Positions 9,701 to 17,623 of a stretch of DNA of 38,220 nucleotides are shown one piece after another; within the stretch, counting starts at the first letter, position 1, and every line of letters starts with the position of its first letter. The notes below the pieces were generated by a model, which ran no database searches, was not told the DNA's origin, and worked only from the letters and a program-made list of their open reading frames with translations. Location of the stretch: assembly GCA_965656035.1 (NCBI GenBank), contig CBFHIO010000006.1, positions 1-38,220 on the forward strand, in the 5' to 3' direction. Made by a program: the position numbers and the translations under genes. The stretch comes from SCGC-AAA076-P13 sp965656035 (GTDB taxonomy: Bacteria > Pseudomonadota > Gammaproteobacteria > Magnimaribacterales > D2472).

Positions 9701-10159
9701 GGTCCATTGGTATGAAAATTTAAGACCCAGTGTATTATTAATTTCTTCAAAAATTACCTTATTTCCTCTTAGATTTTTATAAAGATTTCTTTTAGTTTCG
9801 TAGATAAGGTCTGTAGATTTTGTAAAAGGTTCCCATAGAAAAAATTTTCCATCCTTGTTAACGTGAAAGATAGATTTACTTCCTGTAACTTCATAAGATT
9901 CTGATATCTTGTCATCTGTATAATAAGGAAATAAAGAGTTATTACTGTTTTTTCTTCCAGCGCTTAAAGCTCCAGATGATGAAATAAATAACCAATGATC
10001 ATAGGCACTAACAATACTCATGAAAAAAGGCCTCATTTTGTTTACATTTGATATCTTGTAAAAATTTTCGTTATTTATAACAACCTCTTTTCCAGATATT
10101 TCTAAATCTGAACAATTAATAAGATTATCACCTAGATATAGCTCTTTTCTGTTGCTCAT
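6713..10159 (-). CDS. GH149-type beta-1,3-glucan phosphorylase
   Basis: This 1148-residue protein has no signal peptide and is therefore cytosolic. It has a beta-rich N-terminal half followed by an (alpha/alpha)6-type domain. Near residue 655, RPEWNDANNALVGNG is the counterpart of the D-W-N-D general-acid motif of GH94 phosphorylases. GRGVQQPGMTGQVKED near the C terminus resembles the GH94 phosphate-binding loop. Size and motifs fit GH149, the beta-1,3-glucan phosphorylases first defined from Euglena with bacterial homologues, rather than the roughly 800-residue GH94 enzymes. The reaction would split beta-1,3-oligosaccharides with phosphate, releasing glucose 1-phosphate. Neighbours agree: glucokinase 7 nt upstream and a GH17 overlapping its stop. 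The phosphoglucomutase needed to use glucose 1-phosphate is not in the window. The GH149 call comes from memory of the family, not from a search. Confidence 0.75.
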   Translation of the reverse strand: MSNRKELYLGDNLINCSDLEISGKEVVINNENFYKISNVNKMRPFFMSIVSAYDHWLFISSSGALSAGRKNSNNSLFPYYTDDKISESYEVTGSKSIFHVNKDGKFFLWEPFTKSTDLIYETKRNLYKNLRGNKVIFEEINNTLGLKFSYQWTTCDAFGFVKTSSLKNLNQGDVSISILDGFQNILPWGLNEGIQANTSNLADAYKRNELDSESKIGIFALSATIVDRAEPSEALKANIVFHHGLNSFKVLLSSGQLDSFREGCEIEEESDIKAERGAYFINADVSLASNEKKEWLFAADINKSSSDIVALKKEIVANNKLSEKVNNEILNSSNELYKLVGSSDGIQLSTDRRRNIRHFANTLFNIMRGGIFDKDYQIEKDDFIKYIRNANVKCATEMSSAFDSWPNTFDLTFLKDFINNSNSNTFKRLATEYLPIKFSRRHGDPSRPWNKFSINTRDDVTGKKVLDYQGNWRDIFQNWEALAYSYPQFIDGMIYRFLNASTFDGYNPYRLTKDGFDWETIEPDNPWSYIGYWGDHQIIYLLKFLEFSENYFPKRLNSFLNKNDFVYANVPYEIKDYKSIYKDPKNTIDFNFKLAEEIENNRLKEGADGAILKNYQGLIHEVNFLEKILSTVLAKLSNFVPGAGIWMNTQRPEWNDANNALVGNGVSMVTLYYLRRFLSFFVKILEQDKSSSFEISTELFHFFEKLNSSFSAVKSNIDSKRRKQFVDEVGEVASEYRDRIYTSYFSGTKDSLDKDRIILFFENVLNVLDATINFNKRKDGLYHAYNLINLEKDQITIDRLSKMLEGQVGVLSSGYLSQEESLSVLDSLKNSDLFWDKQYSYILYPNKELLGFMNKNVVPEEELKKSDLLNNLVQDGNKQIIEKDINDKYHFNGLFHNASCLVEELGKLPSKYKELSVKEKNIVLEIFENVFDHKSFTGRSGTFYGYEGLGSIYWHMVSKLLLASAEVTKQSILQKSDPKMIGRFFDHYFEINEGIGVNKSPELYGAFPTDPYSHTPRGRGVQQPGMTGQVKEDIVSRFYELGFFVNDGKINFDPTILRKTEFIEEEKSFKYVNLNNDINYIELDKHSLAFTVCQVPIIYSLSVQKSIRISYMDNTDKIIEGHELDAENSESIFNRTNLIKAVYVSVVK

Positions 10160-10166
10160 GATTACA

Positions 10167-11081
10167 CTATGCCTTATTTATAATTTTTTTATAGAAGTTT
10201 AAATTTCCATGAAGACAAGCATGCTCTTTTTCAACAATACCAATCTTTATCATTTCTAAAATTTGTAAATGAACTAATTTTTTATCGCCATAAAAATATT
10301 CAATAAACTTTTGCTTATCCATAATTTTAAATATTGATCTAATTAATCCACCGGCTATATATATGCCTTTTCCTGCAATAAACGTAAGAGCCATATCTGA
10401 AACAGTTTCAGCCAAAGATTTTATAAACCCATCGATAACAAAATTAGCCATTTCATCTTCAGAGCCATATCTCTGAACAATATCTTCTGAACTCAATCTA
10501 AGACCGGTTTTATATTCATAAATATCAGAGATTGCTTTGCCAGACAAAACATCTTCTAGCGTTCTGAAATGCTCGGTACTATCAATTGAATAATTTTTTA
10601 ACAGAGCTTTCGTTAAGCCTGTGGTATTACCAATCTCTGTTGGTATTACATTGTTGTCACCTGTTAAAAGAGCAGCACCAAGACCAGTTCCGGGACCAAT
10701 AAAGAAACTATTTTTATTAAATTCGGTGCCTTCTTTAATTATTGCAACATCAGAGCTTTCATAGGACGATAAACTATGACCTATAGATTCCCAGTCATTT
10801 AATAGATGGCATGTTCTAAACCCAAAAGTATTTTTGATATCTGTTTCATTAATAGAAAAGTCTCTATTAGTCATTGTTATTGATCCATTAATCTTTGGAC
10901 CTGCAACAGATATTACCAAAGAATCAACACCTTTATCTTCAGTTAGGTTAGTTAAGATTTCATTAAAGCCTTTGATGCATGAAAGTTGAATTTTATTTGT
11001 TTCACGTAATAAGAAACTTTCATCAGAATATGCGTATCTTAAATTTGTACCACCGATATCTATTAGTAAGACTTTACTCAT
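10167..11081 (-). CDS. glk: Glucokinase (Glk family)
   Basis: This 304-residue protein has the ATPase-fold phosphate loop IDIGGTNLRYA at its N terminus, LVISVAGP, LNDWESIGHSL with the catalytic Asp in the LND motif, and FFIGPGTGLGAALL. These are the features of the proteobacterial Glk family. The cysteine-rich ROK signature is absent. It phosphorylates cytosolic glucose to glucose 6-phosphate for the Entner-Doudoroff genes upstream in the same run. Its start overlaps the GH3 stop by 8 nt (ATGAGTAA), indicating coupling. Glucose would come from the SSS symporter after GH3 hydrolysis outside the inner membrane, or from the cytosolic GH17. Specificity for glucose over other hexoses is inferred. 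Confidence 0.88.
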   Translation of the reverse strand: MSKVLLIDIGGTNLRYAYSDESFLLRETNKIQLSCIKGFNEILTNLTEDKGVDSLVISVAGPKINGSITMTNRDFSINETDIKNTFGFRTCHLLNDWESIGHSLSSYESSDVAIIKEGTEFNKNSFFIGPGTGLGAALLTGDNNVIPTEIGNTTGLTKALLKNYSIDSTEHFRTLEDVLSGKAISDIYEYKTGLRLSSEDIVQRYGSEDEMANFVIDGFIKSLAETVSDMALTFIAGKGIYIAGGLIRSIFKIMDKQKFIEYFYGDKKLVHLQILEMIKIGIVEKEHACLHGNLNFYKKIINKA

Positions 11082-13614
11082 AATCTTCAGATAATAATTT
11101 ACAAGTTTCTGCTTTCTTGTTATTTAAATATTTAATTGAGTGTATATCTAACACCCAATCACCACTTGTTGTTAATTTTGCCCTTGAAGTTATAGATGAT
11201 ATTTCAAAATTTTTATTATTTAAACAGCTTAGTGGCATAGTTATTTTTTGCCATGCTCCAGTTAGCTCTTTTTTTAAGATGTTAGATAAATTAAACGACT
11301 GATAACATTCTTTAGTTCCTGACATGTTTATCTGCTCTTGGTTTTTGGAGCATTCTATAACTAGTTCTAATGTTTTATCAGGCAAGTTTTGAGATCTTAA
11401 GATTAATTCAAGAGAGCCATCTTGCATGTATGATAAATCTTCATTAGATCCACTTGATATTTCCCATGTTTTAAAAGTGTTTAATTGACCGAAATCAATT
11501 CTTTTTGCATCATCTTGTTTTTTGTAATCAAATTTTGAAATAGATAATCCTGCCCTTTCATTTTTATAAATATCTGCGCTGATACCTTCATAGACTTGCT
11601 CATTTTTATCTGAGTCGTAATATGAAATTACTTCTTTATAAGACGGGTAAGCAGACCCCAGAAAAAGAGTGATTTCATCTTTTTGTGGAATGGTTTCAGT
11701 TTCATCAATTGAATTCATGTAGGTATCATCTGAGTAAGTCAGCCCAAAACCATAGGGAAACAGAGGGTCATAGTCTTTATCTCCATAGTTTAATTTTGTT
11801 TGATAAGAGTATTTAGGCCAAGAATAAGATAACTTTCCTTTAAAATCATAATTTATCTCATTGTTAGCATCTGTAAATATTACATCGGTGACACCCTCAA
11901 TAGCTGTTCCAGGCAACCACAATTGAACAAATGAATCTGATAAATTAATTTCTTTGTTTACAATCAATGGTCTTCCAGAAATAAATAATGATACAGATGG
12001 AATATTTTCTTCATGAAGATCCTTCATATATTTTATAAACATGCTATCTTGATTTTCAAAAAATATATGTTTTCTATCACCATCCCCTTCAGCATATGGA
12101 TCTTCACCATAAACAAAAATAACTAAATCAGGTTTTTTTTCATAATTTGATGTATCTGAAAATTCAACAGTTCCACCATTTTTCTCTGTCTTGTATTTGA
12201 TTGCATCATAAATACTCTTTGAGTTTGGAAACTCGCTATTGTTATTTTCTCGCCCCTGCCAAGTTATAGTCCAGCCACCCATTTGCTTTGTGATTCTCTT
12301 TGCTGAGTCTCCAATAACTAAAATATGCTTCCCATTTTTTATGGGCAAGGTGTTGTTATTATTTTTAAGAAGAACGATTGACTCTCTTACTGCTTGTCTT
12401 GCGATTTCTCTATGGCTAGCATCACCAATATAGTTATATGGATACATGTGTGGCTTTCTTCCATCAAACATACCCAAAAGATACTTAACTGATAATATAT
12501 TCTTTACAGCCTCATCAAGCCTCTGCATTGATATATCCCCATTTTTTACTTGCATTAATGTATTTTTATATAAAGGCTTCCATTCATCTGGTGCCATAAA
12601 AATATCAACTCCTGCGTTAAATGATTGAGGGCAATTTTCTTTTGAGCATTCAGGTACTTGCCCATGCCCATTCCAGTCACCAATAACCAAACCATCAAAA
12701 CCCATTTGATCTCTTAATATATCCTTTAAGAGGTATTTACTGCCATGAGCTTTCTCTCCATTCCATGAATTGAAGCTGGCCATAACAGTTTGTATGCATG
12801 AGCTAATAGCTGCAAAGTAAGGCTCTCCATGAATATCTCTTAAGTCTTGCTCACTGAGTATAGTATTGCCTTGATCAATGCCATTTTCAGTCCCACCATC
12901 ACCAAGAAAATGTTTTGCAGTAGCAAGAACATGATTACTATCTAAGAATTCCTCTCCCTCACCTTGAAGCCCAAGAATCATTGCCTCTCCAAGCAAGGAA
13001 ACTAATTCTGGATTTTCAGAATATCCCTCATACGTTCTTCCCCACAAATCATTTTGTGGAACCGCTATAGTTGGTGCAAATGTCCAAGGTATTCCTGTTG
13101 AAAGTACCTCTCTAGCAACAGCTTGACCAATTTTTTTTATAAGATCTGCATTCATTGTTGAACCAAGTCCAATATTATGAGGAAAAATTGTTGCGCCAAT
13201 TACATTATTGTGACCATGAACAGCATCTGTTCCCCAAAGAATTGGGATGACGATACCATCAACGATTGGTGATGAGTTATAAAAATCTCTACTTAGCTCT
13301 TTCCAATCTTCAACAGAACTATTCTTATTTTTATTAGGAAATTTCCCTCCACCATTTAAAAAAGTTCCTAATTGATATTTTTTTGCATCTTGTGGCGTAA
13401 CTTCATCAATGTCAGGCATTATTACTTGCCCAACCTTCTGTTCTAAAGTCATTTTTTGTACAAGATTATTTATAAATTTTTCATCAACTGAAACCGAGCA
13501 AAGTTTTTCATTTGACCAATTAACTTTCTTAGTTTCGATGATATTAGGAGACTCTTGTACGTTACAAGATGAAATAAGTAGGGTAAGTAGAGTTATATGT
13601 ATGATTTTTTTCAT
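11074..13614 (-). CDS. GH3 beta-glucosidase lipoprotein with ExoP-like C-terminal domain
   Basis: This 846-residue protein has a lipoprotein signal (ITLLTLLISSC, lipobox Cys17), so it is anchored in the periplasm or outer membrane. Residues about 50-380 form the GH3 N-terminal barrel. GFDGLVIGDWNGHGQ puts the nucleophile at D313, and KHFLGDGGTENGIDQGNT is the usual substrate-binding loop. Residues about 400-640 form the GH3 C-terminal domain (RESIVLLKNNNNTLPI, FPYGFGLTY). The last 180 residues match the galactose-binding-like extension of ExoP-type glucan 1,3/1,4-beta-glucosidases of marine gammaproteobacteria. It would remove glucose from the non-reducing ends of beta-glucan oligosaccharides. 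The sodium/sugar symporter gene ends 6 nt upstream, matching hydrolysis followed by glucose uptake. Confidence 0.9.
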   Translation of the reverse strand: MKKIIHITLLTLLISSCNVQESPNIIETKKVNWSNEKLCSVSVDEKFINNLVQKMTLEQKVGQVIMPDIDEVTPQDAKKYQLGTFLNGGGKFPNKNKNSSVEDWKELSRDFYNSSPIVDGIVIPILWGTDAVHGHNNVIGATIFPHNIGLGSTMNADLIKKIGQAVAREVLSTGIPWTFAPTIAVPQNDLWGRTYEGYSENPELVSLLGEAMILGLQGEGEEFLDSNHVLATAKHFLGDGGTENGIDQGNTILSEQDLRDIHGEPYFAAISSCIQTVMASFNSWNGEKAHGSKYLLKDILRDQMGFDGLVIGDWNGHGQVPECSKENCPQSFNAGVDIFMAPDEWKPLYKNTLMQVKNGDISMQRLDEAVKNILSVKYLLGMFDGRKPHMYPYNYIGDASHREIARQAVRESIVLLKNNNNTLPIKNGKHILVIGDSAKRITKQMGGWTITWQGRENNNSEFPNSKSIYDAIKYKTEKNGGTVEFSDTSNYEKKPDLVIFVYGEDPYAEGDGDRKHIFFENQDSMFIKYMKDLHEENIPSVSLFISGRPLIVNKEINLSDSFVQLWLPGTAIEGVTDVIFTDANNEINYDFKGKLSYSWPKYSYQTKLNYGDKDYDPLFPYGFGLTYSDDTYMNSIDETETIPQKDEITLFLGSAYPSYKEVISYYDSDKNEQVYEGISADIYKNERAGLSISKFDYKKQDDAKRIDFGQLNTFKTWEISSGSNEDLSYMQDGSLELILRSQNLPDKTLELVIECSKNQEQINMSGTKECYQSFNLSNILKKELTGAWQKITMPLSCLNNKNFEISSITSRAKLTTSGDWVLDIHSIKYLNNKKAETCKLLSEDYE

Positions 13615-13620
13615 AGCTTT

Positions 13621-15186
13621 TTATGCAAATGTTATGTAAATAAATGCCAAGATGCTTACAACAATAACTGTATTTATATTAAAAGATTTTGAAGTTCTAA
13701 AATCTATTCCTTTTAAATCAATAGCTTTTGCTTGCAATTGATATCCTTGAATTAAAGCTGTCATGTAACAGGCAAAACCAGAAATAAAAAAAACAATACC
13801 CATTCTATGTATGTATGGTAAGTCTGGAAAAATAAAGCTGATTACAATAGACAAAACGAGTGAAGATACTGCAGCTACTAGCGTTGATAAAGTTGTAGCC
13901 TTATTCCAAAACAAAGCAACTAAGAATATTACTAATATTCCTGGAGTAAATAACCCTGTAAAGTTTTGTATGTATTGAAAAATTGAATCAAAACTGCCAA
14001 GGAGTGGCTTTGCAACAATTACCGCTGTTAATAACGACAAAATAACTGTATTTCTACCTACGCTAATTAACTTGGAATCCGAGACATGATTATCCGAAAA
14101 CTTTTTGTAAATATCCATCGTAAAGATAGTACTTATACTATTTGTCATAGAAGCTAAAGATGAAACAATAGCAGCAATTAGAGCTGCAAAAGTTAAGCCT
14201 AATAATCCATTCGGAAGCAAAGACATCATAGTTGGATAAGCTTGATCTGACTTTTCTAAAACGGGAAAAAGTATTGCTGCACATATACCTGGCAGAACAA
14301 TAACTAATGGCATTATTAGTTTGAGATAGGCAGCAAACATTACACCTTTTTGAGCCTCTTTGATTGATTTTGCACCAAGCGCTCTCTGGGTAATATATTG
14401 ATTAAAACCCCAATATGCAAAATGACCAATCCAAACTCCGGCACCAAGCAGTATCCAAATTCCAGGCAAGTTTTCATATGATGGATTGTCAGGTGATAAA
14501 ATCATATCAAATTTTTCTGGCAATTCTTGATAAACAATAGTTAAACCACTTAAAACCCCTGAATCATCAGAAATTATATTTAGTGCTATGTAAGAAACCG
14601 CTAATCCACCAAATATTAAAAGAACAACTTGAACAATATCCGTCATTGCTACTGCTTTTAAGCCTCCCAGCAATGAATAAGCTATAGACAGCAAGGCTAA
14701 TAAAATAAGACCGTTTTCTAACGACAAGCCTGTTAAGGTGTTGATTGCAATAGAGCCCAACCAAAGCACAGTTGTTAAATTAATAAAAATATAAACGGTT
14801 AGCCAAAAGAAAGATAAAACTAAGCTCACTCTTTTATCAAATCTTTCCTCTAAAAATTGAGGCATTGTGTAAATCTTTTTTTCTAAAAATAAGGGCAGAA
14901 AGAACTTTGCCATTACAATCAGTGCTATAGCTGCTGTTAGCTCCCATACAGCAATTGCCATTCCAACTACAAACCCTTGTCCTGACATACCTATAATTTG
15001 TTCAGCTGAAATATTTGCTGCAATTAAAGATGCACCAATTGCCCACCAAGGAAGAGATCGCCCAGCTAAAAAATAATCTTCTGCAGTTCTTTCTTTACCT
15101 GAAGTATTTCTTGAAACGTATGTTGCAAGAGAGATAATACCGACACAATAAAGACCTACAATAATCCAATCTAATGCGTTAAACAT
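13621..15186 (-). CDS. SSS-family sodium/sugar symporter (SGLT-like)
   Basis: This 521-residue membrane protein has about 14 hydrophobic segments. The N-terminal pattern TAEDYFLAGRSLPWWAIGAS followed by AANISAEQIIGMSG is the sodium:solute symporter signature, and FNQYITQRALGAKSIKEAQK is the R-ALGAKS loop typical of the sugar (SGLT/vSGLT) branch. It probably imports glucose, or a related sugar, with Na+. It lies between eda and the GH3 beta-glucosidase. A GGGGGTGGGG purine block just before its ATG may serve as its ribosome site. Its Na+ gradient could be supported by the OadGAB pump encoded nearby, which is an inference. Confidence 0.88.
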   Translation of the reverse strand: MFNALDWIIVGLYCVGIISLATYVSRNTSGKERTAEDYFLAGRSLPWWAIGASLIAANISAEQIIGMSGQGFVVGMAIAVWELTAAIALIVMAKFFLPLFLEKKIYTMPQFLEERFDKRVSLVLSFFWLTVYIFINLTTVLWLGSIAINTLTGLSLENGLILLALLSIAYSLLGGLKAVAMTDIVQVVLLIFGGLAVSYIALNIISDDSGVLSGLTIVYQELPEKFDMILSPDNPSYENLPGIWILLGAGVWIGHFAYWGFNQYITQRALGAKSIKEAQKGVMFAAYLKLIMPLVIVLPGICAAILFPVLEKSDQAYPTMMSLLPNGLLGLTFAALIAAIVSSLASMTNSISTIFTMDIYKKFSDNHVSDSKLISVGRNTVILSLLTAVIVAKPLLGSFDSIFQYIQNFTGLFTPGILVIFLVALFWNKATTLSTLVAAVSSLVLSIVISFIFPDLPYIHRMGIVFFISGFACYMTALIQGYQLQAKAIDLKGIDFRTSKSFNINTVIVVSILAFIYITFA

Positions 15187-15203
15187 TACCCCACCCCCTT
15201 AGG

Positions 15204-15830
15204 TTAAATATTACTTATTAACTCTTTTGATTCTTTCAGCTTAATTGTAATTTCAGCCCATGATTTCGATTTAATTAAATCAGGTGATATTAAAGCTGAT
15301 GCACCAACTGCTTCTACATTATCTAAAGATAAATAACTTAAAGCATTTTCATTTGTAATTCCACCTGTTGGAATAAATTTTATATCTGAAAATACTGAAT
15401 TATATAATTTAAGTCTATCTATGCCTCCAGACAGTTCCGCTGGAAAAAATTTTAGAGTGGTTAAACCTGCGTTGCTTGCCATCATAATTTCTGAGGGTGT
15501 TTGCACCCCAGGAATGATAGTTATATTTTTTTGAAGTGAATACTGTACAAGATTTTGAGAAAAGCCTGGAGTTATTACAAACGATGCGCCTGCTTTAATA
15601 GATGAATCTATATGTGATTCTGATCTTATTGTGCCAACGCCTAAATGAACTTCAGGAAATTTTTTAAACTCGTCAAGAACATCTAATGTTCTTTCATCTC
15701 TTAATGTAATCTCAATTAAAGGTATCGCAGCCTCTATCAAAGCATCACATAATGGTTCAACATCATCTCTAGAAATTAAGGTTGCCAGTGGAATTAGTTT
15801 GGTTTTGTTAATAATATTTAAAATACTCAT
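15204..15830 (-). CDS. eda: KDPG aldolase
   Basis: This 208-residue protein has the family's normal length. Visible residues are the Schiff-base lysine K127 in TLKFFPAELSGG, the glutamate in PLIEITLRDERT, and GVGTIRSESHID and FIPTGGITNENA of the phosphate-binding end of the barrel. It splits 2-keto-3-deoxy-6-phosphogluconate into pyruvate and glyceraldehyde 3-phosphate, the last Entner-Doudoroff step. Its ATG overlaps the edd stop in an ATGA. Pyruvate is used by aceEF at the head of the same gene run, and glyceraldehyde 3-phosphate by gap on the other side of hexR. Confidence 0.95.
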   Translation of the reverse strand: MSILNIINKTKLIPLATLISRDDVEPLCDALIEAAIPLIEITLRDERTLDVLDEFKKFPEVHLGVGTIRSESHIDSSIKAGASFVITPGFSQNLVQYSLQKNITIIPGVQTPSEIMMASNAGLTTLKFFPAELSGGIDRLKLYNSVFSDIKFIPTGGITNENALSYLSLDNVEAVGASALISPDLIKSKSWAEITIKLKESKELISNI

Positions 15831-17623
15831 GAAAATATTGACGCCCCAGTTTCGACAGAACCAACTTTTTCTCTAAATGAATTAAAAAGCTCTCTTCCAA
15901 TTCCTTCATGAGTATGATTAATTTCAGCATGAGTTCTATTTTTAAGAACATCGTTGTCTACCATTAACTTAAAAGTTCCTTCTTTTATATTTAATTCAAC
16001 CATGTCCCCATTGTTGATGAGTCCAATTGGGCCTAAATTTTTTGCTTCTGGAGTAATGTGAATAACTGCTGGAATGCTCCCAGATGCACCAGACATTCTT
16101 CCATCAGTAACGATAGCAATCTCAAAACCTTTTGATTGCAGAACATTTAACGGAGATGTAAGTTTATGAAGTTCAGGCATACCATTAGCTGAAGGACCTT
16201 GACCTCTTACCACTATAATTAAGTTTTTATTTAATTCATTTGCATTAAATGCTTTTAGAACATCATCTTGATTATTGAAAACAGCAGCGGGTGCTTTTAT
16301 GATTGCGTCCGGATTTTTAAGAGCAGATGTTTTTATAACTCCTTTACCAATATTTCCATTAATAATTTTTAATCCACCTGTTTTTCTAAATGGATTACTC
16401 ATATCCCTAATAATGCTCTGGTCAAGAATTACTGATTTATCTTTCCAAACCAATGTTTCAACTTCGATTTCTAATTTATTTCTATAAATATTTAGGCCTT
16501 TTCCTAGAAGAGTTTCAACATCTTCAAACAAGTAACCGCCATCAAGGAGTGAGCCAATGAATGCAGCCACACCTCCAGAATTGTGAAATTCGTTAACATC
16601 AGCTTTACCATTTGGGTAAATATTGGTAATTATTGGGGTTATAGATGCTACCTCATCAATATCTTCTATAGTTATTTTAAATCCACCAGCTTCTGCCATT
16701 GCAATCAAATGTATTGCAAGATTTGTTGAACCACCGCTTGCAATTAATGCAACGATAGCATTAACCCAGCTCTTAGCATCAAGCATTTCACCCATTTTTT
16801 TGTTTTTGTCTTTTAGTTTTAAAACACAATCAACAGTTTTATCTATTAGCAGTTTTCTTTCTTGCGAATTTGGTTGATAAAAAGAAGAGCTAGGCAGTTG
16901 AAGACCCATGACTTCCATAATTAATTGATTGGTGTTTGCAGTACCATAAAAAGTACAGGTTCCTGAAGTATGATATGCCGATTGTTCTGAAGAAATTAAA
17001 GCAGATCTATCAATCTCTCCAGCAGCATATTTCTTTCTATTGGTTGATTTTTCTTCGTTTGAAATTCCAGTAGGCATTGGTCCTGCAGGAAGCATTGCAA
17101 TTGGCAGATGGCCAAATGAAAGCGCTCCAATTACCAATCCAGGAACAATTTTGTCACACACACCAAGACAAATTCCTGCATCGAAAACATTATGTGAAAA
17201 AGCTACCGCAGTTGATAAGGCTATAACATCTCTGCTAAACAAAGAAAGTTCCATTCCAGGCTCGCCTTGAGTGATTCCATCACACATTGCAGGAACACCT
17301 CCAGCAACTCTCGCTATAGCATCTCTTTTTTCTGATGATTTTTTAATAATATCTGGATAATCCTTTAATGGAGCATGAGCCGATAACATATCGTTATATG
17401 CTGATACTATACCTATAACATTTCCTCCATTTGCACCATGGTTTTGTTGGGCCTTATCACATGAGGCGAAAGCATGAGCAATATTGCTACAGCCCATATT
17501 TTTTCTTGCAGACTTTGTTTTTTCAGAAGAAAATTTAACTTTTTGTAAATAGCTGGATCTAGAACTTTTACTTCTTTTATCAATACGATCCTTTATAGCT
17601 ATTAGTTGCTTACTTATATTCAT
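15827..17623 (-). CDS. edd: 6-phosphogluconate dehydratase
   Basis: This is an IlvD/Edd-family dehydratase with GTCTFYGTANTNQ, CDGITQGEPGMELSLFSRDV, NVFDAGICLGVCDKI and TDGRMSGASGS, including the cysteines that hold the iron-sulfur cluster. It converts 6-phosphogluconate to KDPG, the HexR effector. The open frame extends to 17647, but I choose the ATG at 17623. That start overlaps the zwf stop in an ATGA, gives the expected N terminus (MNISKQLIAIKDRIDKRS, matching the E. coli protein), and leaves 598 residues. The eight extra upstream codons lie inside zwf. Translation is probably coupled to zwf upstream and eda downstream. Confidence 0.95.
   Translation of the reverse strand: MNISKQLIAIKDRIDKRSKSSRSSYLQKVKFSSEKTKSARKNMGCSNIAHAFASCDKAQQNHGANGGNVIGIVSAYNDMLSAHAPLKDYPDIIKKSSEKRDAIARVAGGVPAMCDGITQGEPGMELSLFSRDVIALSTAVAFSHNVFDAGICLGVCDKIVPGLVIGALSFGHLPIAMLPAGPMPTGISNEEKSTNRKKYAAGEIDRSALISSEQSAYHTSGTCTFYGTANTNQLIMEVMGLQLPSSSFYQPNSQERKLLIDKTVDCVLKLKDKNKKMGEMLDAKSWVNAIVALIASGGSTNLAIHLIAMAEAGGFKITIEDIDEVASITPIITNIYPNGKADVNEFHNSGGVAAFIGSLLDGGYLFEDVETLLGKGLNIYRNKLEIEVETLVWKDKSVILDQSIIRDMSNPFRKTGGLKIINGNIGKGVIKTSALKNPDAIIKAPAAVFNNQDDVLKAFNANELNKNLIIVVRGQGPSANGMPELHKLTSPLNVLQSKGFEIAIVTDGRMSGASGSIPAVIHITPEAKNLGPIGLINNGDMVELNIKEGTFKLMVDNDVLKNRTHAEINHTHEGIGRELFNSFREKVGSVETGASIFS

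Noticed and set aside
13554..13568. CTTGTACGTTACAAG, a near-palindrome
   Set aside because: It lies inside the GH3 signal-peptide region, has the wrong spacing for HexR and is imperfect, so it is probably chance.
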